64,000 nucleotides of DNA from Phycicoccus sp. Root101 (lineage in GTDB: Bacteria; Actinomycetota; Actinomycetes; Actinomycetales; Dermatophilaceae): positions 248,001 through 312,000 of the forward strand of contig NZ_LMCM01000009.1 in the NCBI RefSeq assembly GCF_001426245.1, read 5' to 3'. The position numbers and the translations under genes were made by a program. Below, piece by piece: positions 54,394 to 62,700 of the stretch. The first letter of the stretch is position 1, and every line of letters begins with the position of its first letter. Under the pieces are notes generated by a model. It did not search any database. It was not told where the DNA came from and saw only the letters and a list, made by a program, of their open reading frames with translations.

Positions 54394-56123
54394 GCGCCCC
54401 CGTCGTCGTCCTCGACCGGGTCAGCGTCAGGTATGCCGGGTCGCCCCGGCCCACGCTGCGCGACGCGTCCGTCGTGGTCGAGGAGGGCGAGCTCGCCGTC
54501 GTCGTCGGTCGGACCGGCGCCGGGAAGTCGACCCTGTTGGGCGCCGTCAACGGCACCGTCCCCCACTTCACCGGTGGGCACCTTTCCGGACGGGTCACCG
54601 TCGCCGGCCTCGACACCCGCACGCACCGTCCGCGCGACCTCGCCGGCGTCGTGGGGGTCGTCAGCCAGGACCCGCTGGCCGGGTTCGTCACCGACACCGT
54701 CGAGGAGGAGCTCGCCTACACCCTCGAGCAGCTCGGCGTGGAACCCTCCGCCATGCGCCGGCGGGTCGAGGAGGTGCTGGACGTCCTCGGCATCGCCGAC
54801 CTGCGCGACGCGCCCCTGCACGACCTGTCCGGCGGGCAGCAGCAGCGCGTCGCGATCGGCTCGGTCCTCACCGCCAACCCCAGGGTCCTCGTCCTCGACG
54901 AGCCCACGTCGGCGCTCGACCCCACCGGTGCCGAGGAGGTGCTGGCGACGCTGTCCCGGCTGGTCCATGACCTCGGCCTCACGGTGCTGGTCTCCGAGCA
55001 CCGGCTCGAGCGGATCGTGGGACTCGCCGACCGCCTGGTGCTGGTGGCCGAGGACGGCACGGTGAGCCACGGCGCACCGTCCGACCTGATGGCGCAGTCG
55101 CCGCTGGCACCGCCCGTCGTCCACCTCGGCCGCTGGGCCGGGTGGCAGCCGTTGCCTCTCACCGTGCGCGACGCCCGACGCGCGGCCCGCGACCTGCGGG
55201 CGGCCCTCGGTCCCTCGACCGAGCAGGTCGTCGCGGCCCACCACGCCGCCCCGCAGGACACCTCCCCCGCGTCCGTCCCGGCTCCCCTGCTCGCGGGGAC
55301 GGCTGTCGAGGTGCACCACGGCGACCTCGTCGCGGTGGACGGCGTCGACCTGTCCCTGGCCCCGGGCGAGGTCGTCGCCCTGATGGGGCGCAACGGGTCC
55401 GGGAAGTCCTCCCTCCTGTGGGCGCTGCACGGCTCGGGGCACCGCCACGGCGGGGACGTCACCGTGGCCGCCGGGCCCGCCGCCACCACGGGTGCGGCGG
55501 CCTCCGCCCCGGGCGCCGGTGGTGCGTCCACCGTCGACCCGGCCCGGGTGTCGCCGGGGGTACGCCGTCGGCACGTGGGGCTCGTGCCGCAGAGCGCCGC
55601 CGACCTGCTCTACCTGCCCAGCGTCGACGACGAGTGCCACCAGGCCGACACCGAGGCCGGGGCCGCACCGGGCACGGCCCGTGAGCACCTCGACCGCCTT
55701 GCCCCCGGCATCGACGGAGCCGCGCACCCTCGTGACCTGTCCGAGGGTCAGCGGCTCGCGCTGGTCGTGGCCATCCAGCTGACGGCTGCGCCCGCGACCC
55801 TGCTGCTGGACGAGCCCACCCGGGGCCTGGACTACCCCGCCAAGGCCGCACTGAGCAGCCTGCTGCGCGACCTGGCCGCTGCCGGCGGCGCCGTGCTCGT
55901 GGCGACCCACGACGTCGAGTTCGCAGCCGGCGTCGCTGACCGGGTCGTCGTCCTCGCCCGGGGTCGGGTCGTCGCCGACGGACCCGCCGTCGACGTGCTG
56001 TGCGACTCCCCGGCGTTCGCGCCGCAGGTCGCCAAGGTGCTCGCGCCGACCCGGCTGCTCACCGTCGACGACGTGCGCCGCGCCCTCCCGGGGGTCCCGG
56101 TCACCGTGGGAGGAGCGCGATGA
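54390..56123 (+). CDS. ecfA: Fused ECF transporter ATPase (EcfA-EcfA')
   Basis: 577 residues made of two ABC domains. First (5-250): Walker A GRTGAGKST, LSGGQQQRVAIGSVL, Walker B VLVLDEPTSALD, H-loop VLVSEHR. Second (305-565): Walker A GRNGSGKSS, a degenerate signature LSEGQRLALVV, Walker B TLLLDEPTRGLD and VLVATHDVEF. An Ala/Gly/Thr-rich stretch interrupts the second domain before its Q loop (LVPQSAADLLYLP). The asymmetry, one full and one altered signature, is usual for paired ECF ATPases. GTG start overlapping ecfT; stop overlapping the S component. Confidence 0.9.
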   Translation: MSAPVVVLDRVSVRYAGSPRPTLRDASVVVEEGELAVVVGRTGAGKSTLLGAVNGTVPHFTGGHLSGRVTVAGLDTRTHRPRDLAGVVGVVSQDPLAGFVTDTVEEELAYTLEQLGVEPSAMRRRVEEVLDVLGIADLRDAPLHDLSGGQQQRVAIGSVLTANPRVLVLDEPTSALDPTGAEEVLATLSRLVHDLGLTVLVSEHRLERIVGLADRLVLVAEDGTVSHGAPSDLMAQSPLAPPVVHLGRWAGWQPLPLTVRDARRAARDLRAALGPSTEQVVAAHHAAPQDTSPASVPAPLLAGTAVEVHHGDLVAVDGVDLSLAPGEVVALMGRNGSGKSSLLWALHGSGHRHGGDVTVAAGPAATTGAAASAPGAGGASTVDPARVSPGVRRRHVGLVPQSAADLLYLPSVDDECHQADTEAGAAPGTAREHLDRLAPGIDGAAHPRDLSEGQRLALVVAIQLTAAPATLLLDEPTRGLDYPAKAALSSLLRDLAAAGGAVLVATHDVEFAAGVADRVVVLARGRVVADGPAVDVLCDSPAFAPQVAKVLAPTRLLTVDDVRRALPGVPVTVGGAR

Positions 56124-57031
56124 CCATCCAGGCCCCCGGCAGCGCTCGACCGTCCCACGAGCACCCCGTCCCGTCCGGGCCCGCGCACCCGGGACGACGC
56201 AGTGCCGTGGCGCTACGGCCACGCTCCACGGCCGCGCTCGCGCTCGTCTCCGTGGCCGGGCTGCTGGCGTTCCTGTGGCCACTGTTCGCCTCGGCCGACT
56301 CACGCCTCGGCCAGAACGCCGACGCCCCCCTCGTCTTCGCCCTGCTCCTGCCGCTCCTGCTGGCCGTCGTGCTCTTCGAGATCAGCGAGGGCGGACTCGA
56401 CGTCAAGGCCGTGGCGATGCTGGGCGTCCTGTCCGCCGTCGGCGCCGCGCTGCGGCCCCTCGGCGCGGGCACCGCGGGCCTCGAGACCGTCTTCTTCCTG
56501 CTCGTCCTCGGGGGGCGGGTCTTCGGGCCGGGGTTCGGCTTCGTGCTGGGCTCGACGACCCTGTTCGCCTCGGCCCTCGTGACCGGCGGCGTGGGCCCCT
56601 GGCTGCCGTACCAGATGGTCGGGGCGGCCTGGGTCGGCCTCGGTGCCGGCCTGCTCCCCCGAGTGCCCCCGCGGTGGGAGCTCGCCCTGCTCGCGGCGTA
56701 TGGCGCCGTGGCCGGCCTGCTCTACGGGCTGGCCCTCAACTTCTCCTTCTGGCCCTTCGCCACCGGGCTGGGCGGCGACCTCTCCTTCGTCGCGGGTGCC
56801 CCTGCCTGGGACAACCTGCACCGGTTCGCCGTCTTCTCCCTCGCGACGTCGGCGTGGTGGGACCTGGGACGGGCGATCACCAACGTCGTCCTGATCCTCG
56901 TCACCGGTCGGGCCGTCCTGGGCACCCTGCGCCGGGCCTCGCGCCGCGCCGCGTTCGACGCCGAGGACACCTTCGACGCCCCGGTCGCGCCCGGGCCCGA
57001 GCCGGGCACGCGGCATACCCTGTCCGGGTGA
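56120..57031 (+). CDS. ECF transporter substrate-binding (S) component, probably for B12
   Basis: 303 residues. A 35-residue polar N-terminus and about eight hydrophobic segments, including ETVFFLLVLGGRVFGPGFGF and TTLFASALVTGGVGPWLPYQMVGAAWVG, typical of S components (ECF-type, CbrT-like layout). It should bind the vitamin and give the EcfT/EcfA module its specificity. Control by a cobalamin riboswitch points to B12 or a precursor. SD GGGAGGAG precedes the ATG, which overlaps the ecfA stop. A C-terminal acidic/proline tail follows the last helix. Confidence 0.82.
   Translation: MTIQAPGSARPSHEHPVPSGPAHPGRRSAVALRPRSTAALALVSVAGLLAFLWPLFASADSRLGQNADAPLVFALLLPLLLAVVLFEISEGGLDVKAVAMLGVLSAVGAALRPLGAGTAGLETVFFLLVLGGRVFGPGFGFVLGSTTLFASALVTGGVGPWLPYQMVGAAWVGLGAGLLPRVPPRWELALLAAYGAVAGLLYGLALNFSFWPFATGLGGDLSFVAGAPAWDNLHRFAVFSLATSAWWDLGRAITNVVLILVTGRAVLGTLRRASRRAAFDAEDTFDAPVAPGPEPGTRHTLSG
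57016..57021 (+). promoter_or_regulatory. Internal -10 box for the FAD oxidase gene
   Basis: TACCCT inside the 3' end of the S-component gene, six bases before the GTG at 57028. It would let the oxidase be expressed without the B12 operon. Confidence 0.55.
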
Positions 57032-58383
57032 CCCTGCCCGCATCGCTCCTCTCCCGCGCCGTCACTGACCCCGACGTCAAGGCGACCTACGGCATCGACG
57101 AGTCCATCGGTGCGCTCGCCCCCGACCGCTTCGAGGTGGTCCGCGCCCGTGACCTCGGGGATGTCGTCGACGTCCTCGCGCACGCGCAGGCGACGGGCAC
57201 GCCCGTGGTGCCGCAGGGCGCGCGCAGCGGGTTGGCCGGTGGCTCGGTGGCGCTCGACGGGGGGATCGTCCTGAGCCTGGAGGGGCTGACGGCGATCACC
57301 GAGCTCGATGCGGTGGAGGGCATCGCCGTGGTGCAGCCCGGCGTCATCAACGCCGACCTCAAGGCGGCGGCCGCGGCCGAGGGCCTCTTCTACCCGCCGG
57401 ACCCGGCATCGTCGGCGTTCTGCTCGATCGGTGGCAACGTCGCCACGAACGCCGGCGGGCTGTGCTGCGTGAAGTACGGCGTCACGGCCGACTACGTGCG
57501 CGGTCTCGAGGTGGTCCTCGCCGGCGGTGAGGTCATCCGTACCGGCCACCGCACGGCCAAGGGCGTCGCGGGGCTCGACCTGACCGGGTTGTTCGTCGGG
57601 TCCGAGGGCACGCTCGGCGTCGTCACCGAGGTCGTCACCAAGCTCGTCCCGGCGCCGGACCCCGCGCTGACCGCGCTGGCGACGTTCGACAGCCTGTCCG
57701 CCGCGAGCGACGCCATCGTGGCGCTGCGGCGCGAGCGCCACCGGCCGAGCCTGCTCGAGCTGCTCGACGAACCCACCCTCGCCGCGGTGCAGGCCCTCGC
57801 CGACTACGGCTTCCCCACCGGCTGCGCCGCCGTCCTCATCGTCCAGGCCGACCGCCCGGGTCACGCGGGCGAGGACGTGCAGCGGTATGCCGCGCTCCTG
57901 GAGGAGGCGGGGGCGACCGAGGTCGCGGTCGCCGACGACGTGCAGGAGAGCGACGCGCTGCTCGCGGGCCGACGCGCACTGCACCACGCCCTCGTCGCCA
58001 AGGGCACCCACTTCATCGAGGACGTCTGCGTCCCGGTGCGCCGGCTGACCGCGCTCATCACCGCAGGGCACGAGATCTCCGCGCGCACCGGGGTGGAGAT
58101 CACGATGTCGGGGCACGGTGGCGACGGGAACCTGCACCCGTCGTTCTTCTACGACGCCGACGACGAGGACAGCCGGCACCGGGCGGAGGAGGCGTTCGGC
58201 GACCTCGTGAAGGTGGCGCTCGGCATGGGCGGGACCATCACCGGCGAGCACGGCGTGGGGTCGCTCAAGGCGCGGTGGCTCCCCGACGAGGTCGGCGCCG
58301 CGTCGATCCAGCGCCAGCGCGCGGTCAAGGCGCTCTTCGACCCGCGCGGCATCCTCAACCCCGGCCGCGTCTACTGGTCCTGA
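57028..58383 (+). CDS. GlcD/D-lactate-dehydrogenase-type FAD-linked oxidase
   Basis: 451 residues. PCMH-type FAD domain (PVVPQGARSGLAGGSVALDGG, CSIGGNVATNAGGLCCVKYG, LTGLFVGSEGTLGVVTEV) and the FAD_oxidase C-terminal domain with MSGHGGDGNLHPSFFY and GGTITGEHGVGSLKARWL. Such enzymes oxidise 2-hydroxy acids (glycolate, D-lactate, D-2-hydroxyglutarate). The GTG overlaps the S-component stop (GTGA), yet it has its own leaderless -10 box, so a link to B12 metabolism is not needed. Confidence 0.9.
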   Translation: MTLPASLLSRAVTDPDVKATYGIDESIGALAPDRFEVVRARDLGDVVDVLAHAQATGTPVVPQGARSGLAGGSVALDGGIVLSLEGLTAITELDAVEGIAVVQPGVINADLKAAAAAEGLFYPPDPASSAFCSIGGNVATNAGGLCCVKYGVTADYVRGLEVVLAGGEVIRTGHRTAKGVAGLDLTGLFVGSEGTLGVVTEVVTKLVPAPDPALTALATFDSLSAASDAIVALRRERHRPSLLELLDEPTLAAVQALADYGFPTGCAAVLIVQADRPGHAGEDVQRYAALLEEAGATEVAVADDVQESDALLAGRRALHHALVAKGTHFIEDVCVPVRRLTALITAGHEISARTGVEITMSGHGGDGNLHPSFFYDADDEDSRHRAEEAFGDLVKVALGMGGTITGEHGVGSLKARWLPDEVGAASIQRQRAVKALFDPRGILNPGRVYWS

Positions 58384-58429
58384 GCCGTCCACGCCCGGGG
58401 CGGTCCCGTCCCCGCTGCGACCCGGCTGG

Positions 58430-58435
58430 TAGAAA
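58430..58435 (+). promoter_or_regulatory. -10 box of the NUDIX-like gene
   Basis: TAGAAA followed by six bases and ATG 58442. The last base departs from TANNNT, so this is weaker than the other boxes. Confidence 0.45.
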
Positions 58436-58441
58436 CGAGGC

Positions 58442-58978
58442 ATGAGCCCCCTCGAACTCGACCGCAATGAGTCCTGGCTGTCCCGCGAGGAGCTCGACGC
58501 CGCCCGCGAGCGGCTGCCGATCCTCTACGTGGACGCCGTGCCGGTGCGGGTCGACGACCGCGGGGTCCTCACGGCGGTGGGCCTGCTGCTGCGGGCCTCG
58601 GACGGCGAGATCAACCGCGAGCTCGTGTCGGGCCGCGTGCTCTACCACGAGCGGGTGCGCGACGCGCTCGTCCGGCACCTGGAGAAGGACCTCGGCCCGA
58701 TGGCGCTGCCGCAGATCCCGGCCAGCCCACAGCCGTTCACCGTGGCGGAGTACTTCCCCACGCCCGGCGTGACGCCGTTCCACGACCCGCGCCAGCACGC
58801 CGTGTCGCTGGCGTTCGTCGTCCCGGTGGCGGGCGACTGCCAGCCGCAGCAGGACGCGCTGGACCTGGCCTGGCTCACGCCCCAGGAGGCGATGGACCCG
58901 GCGCTGCTGGCCGACATGGACAACGGCCACGGGGTGCTGCTGCGCCAGGCGCTCGGCCATCTCGGCCACGCCGTCTGA
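58442..58978 (+). CDS. NUDIX-related protein (DUF4916 type)
   Basis: 178 residues. The layout (WLSREELDAARERLPILYVDAVPVRVDDRG, LLRASDGEINRELVSGRVLYHERVRDALVRHLEKDLG in outline) fits DUF4916 proteins of the NUDIX clan found in actinobacteria. The NUDIX box is not canonical: the GxxxxxExxxxxREUxEExGU pattern is replaced by SGRVLYHERVRDALVRHLEKD, so hydrolase activity is doubtful. Convergent with the acyltransferase gene, 6 bp apart. Confidence 0.75.
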   Translation: MSPLELDRNESWLSREELDAARERLPILYVDAVPVRVDDRGVLTAVGLLLRASDGEINRELVSGRVLYHERVRDALVRHLEKDLGPMALPQIPASPQPFTVAEYFPTPGVTPFHDPRQHAVSLAFVVPVAGDCQPQQDALDLAWLTPQEAMDPALLADMDNGHGVLLRQALGHLGHAV

Positions 58979-58984
58979 GGCTCG

Positions 58985-59746
58985 TCAGGCCTTCTTGCGC
59001 CGCATCGCGCGGACCCGCTCGGCCCGCTCCACGCGGTCCAGCTCGTCGGCCTCGGCCAGCGTCGGGGCGGTGCCGCCGAGCCGCGGCGGCAGCAGGTGCT
59101 TCTCGGCATCGGGCCACGCCGGGTAGACGGCCTGGTCGGTGTCGAGCAGGGCCTGCATGGCCGCCTTCATCCGGGCCGTCACCTCCGTGACGTCCTCGCC
59201 CGGGGCGACGGTGATCGGGGCGCCCACGGAGATGAGCAGGGGGAACCCGTGCCGCCCCATCCGCTTCGGCTGCCCCTTGGTCCAGACCCGCTGCGAGCCC
59301 CAGATCGTCACGGGCAGCAGGGGAACCCCGGCGTCCTGCGCGAGCCGGGCGGCCCCCGACTTGAAGTCCTTGAGCTCGTACGACCGGGAGATGGTCGCCT
59401 CGGGGAACACCCCCACGACCTCACCGGCCCGCAGCGCCTTGAGGGCCGCAGCGAACGACTCGGTCCCGGCCTCGCGGTCCACGGGGATGTGGTGCATCCC
59501 GGTCATGAGCGGACCTGCCACCGGGTTGGACCAGATCGACTTCTTCGCCATGAACCGCACGAGGCGACCGACCTTGACGCCCACCAGCCCGGCGTACGTG
59601 AAGTCGAAGTAGCCGGTGTGGTTGATGGCCATCACGGCCCCACCCGAGCGCGGCACGTTCTCCAGGCCGCGCATGTGGATCTTCAGGCCCTGGGCCGCGA
59701 AGAGGGTGCGGGCCACCCCGATCACGCTGCTGTAGACAGGTTCCAT
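58985..59746 (-). CDS. PlsC-type 1-acyl-glycerol-3-phosphate acyltransferase
   Basis: 253 residues. Acyltransferase motif I NHTGYFDF (Asn-His-x4-Asp), motif III VFPEATISRSYELK and VPLLPVTIWGSQR. It likely acylates lysophosphatidate or a related lipid at the membrane. ATG 59746 is 6 nt after TAGTGT (minus strand, 59758-59753), so it is transcribed separately from the eccC gene that ends 37 bp upstream. The basic C-terminus (RVRAMRRKKA) may help membrane association. Confidence 0.88.
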   Translation of the reverse strand: MEPVYSSVIGVARTLFAAQGLKIHMRGLENVPRSGGAVMAINHTGYFDFTYAGLVGVKVGRLVRFMAKKSIWSNPVAGPLMTGMHHIPVDREAGTESFAAALKALRAGEVVGVFPEATISRSYELKDFKSGAARLAQDAGVPLLPVTIWGSQRVWTKGQPKRMGRHGFPLLISVGAPITVAPGEDVTEVTARMKAAMQALLDTDQAVYPAWPDAEKHLLPPRLGGTAPTLAEADELDRVERAERVRAMRRKKA

Positions 59747-59752
59747 GCGCCA

Positions 59753-59758
59753 ACACTA
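59753..59758 (-). promoter_or_regulatory. -10 box of the PlsC-type gene (leaderless)
   Basis: TAGTGT on the minus strand, 6 nt from the ATG at 59746. Confidence 0.6.
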
Positions 59759-59783
59759 GGGGTCTCGCGCGCCACCCACCGAC

Positions 59784-62700
59784 CTACCCGTGCCGGGACG
59801 GGGTCCAGGCCAGCTGGATGACGTTGTTGCCCGACTCGCGGGACACCAGGCGACCGCGACCGGGCACCGCCGGCACGGCCTTGATGTTGCCGATGAGGGG
59901 TCCCTCATCCGGGTTGCCGGACAGCAGCAGCCCCGGCGAGGCGAGGTCGCGCAGGGTCTGCATGACCTGCTCGTACGACGCGCGCCCGGCGCCACCGGAC
60001 CGTCGGGTGACGACCAGGTGCAGGCCCACGTCACCGGCCTGGGCCAGCAACGGCGCCAGCGCCGCGAGCGGGCTGCCGGCCGAGGTCACGACGAGGTCGT
60101 AGTCGTCCACCAGGACGAAGACCTCGGCGCCGGACCACCAGGTGCGGTTGCGCAGCTGCTCCGGGGTCACGTCCGGTCCGGGCAGGCGGGAGCGCAGGTA
60201 TGCCGCCAGCTCGGGGATGTTCTCGAGCGCCTGCTCCTCGGTGGTGAAGTAGTCCCGCAGGTACTCGTCAGGGATCTCGCCGAGCAGCGAACGCCGGTAG
60301 TCCACCGCGAAGATCTGGGCCTGCTCGGGGGTGTAGAGGCGCATCACCTCGTGCGCGACGGTGCGCAGCATGCCGGTCTTGCCGGAGTCGCTGTCACCGA
60401 ACAGGTAGAGGTGCGGCTCCTCGGCCACGTCGAGCCCGATCGGCGCGAGGTTGCTCTCGTCGATGCCGAGCAGGATCCGGCGGTCGTCGGGACCGGCCAT
60501 CTCGCGGACGCGGTCGAGGCTGATCTCGTCGGGCAGCAGCCGCAGCTTGGGACCGGTCGGCCCCTGCCACGCGGCGTTGACGCGCTCGACGAGGTCGTCG
60601 ACCCCGGCGCCGAGGCTGCCCGCGTCGCCGCTGCCGTCGATGCGCGGGACCCCTGCGAGGAAGTGGTGACGGGTGGCCTCGACCCCGCGGCCCGGACGAC
60701 CCTTGGGCACGTTGGCCGCGACCTTCCGGTCGATCTCGGAGTCGCTCGGGTCACCGAGGCGCAGCTCGAGCCGGGTGCCGAAGACGTCCTTGACCGCGCT
60801 GCGGAAGTCCATCCAGCGGTTGGTGGTCGCCGCCAGGTGCAGGCCGAACGTGAGGCCACGGCCGGCGAGCTCCTGGATCTGCATCTCCAGCTCGTCGAAC
60901 TCGGCCCGGATCGTGGGCCAGCCGTCGACGACGAGGAACACGTCGCCGAACCCGTCGTCGGCGCGCCCCTCGGCGCGGCGGCGCCGGTAGGTCTCGATGG
61001 AGTCGATGCCCTGAGCGCGGAAGTAGGCCTCGCGGCGGTCGACGATGCCGCGGACCTCGGCCAGCGTCCGGCGGACCACGTCGGGCTCGTTGCGGCTGGC
61101 GACGCCGGCGACGTGGGCGAGCCGGGCCAGCGGCGAGAAGGTGCCGCCGCCGAAGTCGAGGACGTAGAACTGGGTCTCCTGCGGCGTCGTCGTCAGCGCC
61201 AGGGACGCGACGAGGGTGCGCGCGAGGGTGCTCTTGCCGCTGCGGGGTCCACCGACGATCGCCACGTGGCCCGCGGCACCACCGAGCGCCACGCTCATCA
61301 CGTCGCGGCGCTGCTCGAGCGGCCGGTCGACGATGCCGAGCGGGACGACCAGCGAACCGGCGTCACGCCAGCGACGCGACACCAGGCCGAGCTGCGGGTC
61401 GACGTCGAGGTCGCCGAGCAGGGTGTCGAGGGAGTCGGGCACGTCCAGCGGCGGCAGCCAGACCTGGTGCGCCGGACGACCCTTGCCGCGCATCTTGGCG
61501 ACCGCGATGTCGAACGTCGCGCGGTCCTCCTTCGGACCGGAGTCGACGACCACGGGCTCCGGGGCGTCGTTGAGGCGCAGCACCGGGGCGGCCGAGAACG
61601 GCACGATGTCGTTGGTCGCGCCCGTGCGGTCGCTGGCCACGCGGCGGCGGGCCGGCGGAGGGCCCGAGACGTAGGCGGCCTTGAACTTGACCAGCGTCGT
61701 CTGGTCGGGCTTGAGATACCCCAGGCCCGGGACGGCGGGCAGCTCGTACGCATCGGGGACGCCGATGACGGTGCGGGACTCCTGCGCCGAGAAGGTGCGC
61801 AGGCCGAGGCGGTAGGACAGGTGCGACTCGAGCCCGCGCAGGCGCCCCTCCTCCAGCCGCTGCGACGCGAGCAGCAGGTGCATCGACAACGAGCGCCCCA
61901 ACCGTCCGATCGCCACGAAGAGCTCGACGAACTCGGGCCGGGCGTTGAGCAGCTCGCTGAACTCGTCGGCCACGATGACCAGCGCCGGCAGCGGTTCGAG
62001 GTCGGCGCCGGCGGCCCGGGCCTTCTCGTAGTCGGTGACGTTGGCGAAGTTGCCCGCCGACCGCAGCAGCTCCTGGCGGCGGACCATCTCACCGTGCAGG
62101 GCGTCCTGCATGCGGTCGACCAGGCTCAGCTCCTGCCCGAGGTTGGTGATCACGGCCGAGACGTGCGGCATGTCCGCCATGCCCGCGAACGTCGCACCAC
62201 CCTTGAAGTCGACCAGGACGAAGTTCAGGGACTCCGACGAGTGCGTCATGGCGAGCGCCAGCACCAGGGTGCGCAGCACCTCGGACTTGCCCGAACCCGT
62301 GGCACCGATCACCAGGCCGTGCGGGCCCATGCCCTGCTGGGCGGACTCCTTGATGTCGAGCGAGACGACCTGTCCGTTGGAGCCCAGGCCGATCGGCACG
62401 CGGAGCCGGTCACGCTGCAGGCGGGGCCGCCAGGCAGCCTCCGGGTCGTAGTCGCGGACGTCGCCGAGGCCGAGCAGGTCGACGAGCTCGGTGGAGCTGG
62501 TCATGGCGTCGCGCCGCTCGGGCTCGGCACCGGCATACAGGGGGGCGAGGCGGCGGGCGGCCGCCTCGGCCTGCACCAGCGAGAGCTGGTCGGCGTACCC
62601 CTGGGCGGGGTCGGAGGTGAGGGTGATGATCTGCATCGGCACCCGGCCGGCGTAGGGACCCGAGCGCTGCGCGTTGCCGAGGGCGAGCCGCATCCGCCCC

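Noticed and set aside
54390-57031. The ECF module as a cobalt (CbiMNQO) transporter
   Set aside because: No CbiN-like small subunit or CbiM-type metal-ligand N-terminus is present, and the surface proteins resemble B12-carrier domains rather than metal-binding ones. Cobalt cannot be excluded from sequence alone.
3540-62540. The GTATG(C/G) bias explained as avoidance of the tetranucleotide GTAC
   Set aside because: GTAC occurs freely (for example near 376, 2247, 6475, 9500), and GCGTAC also appears (for example near 11866, 16419, 17347), so simple restriction-site avoidance does not account for the pattern.
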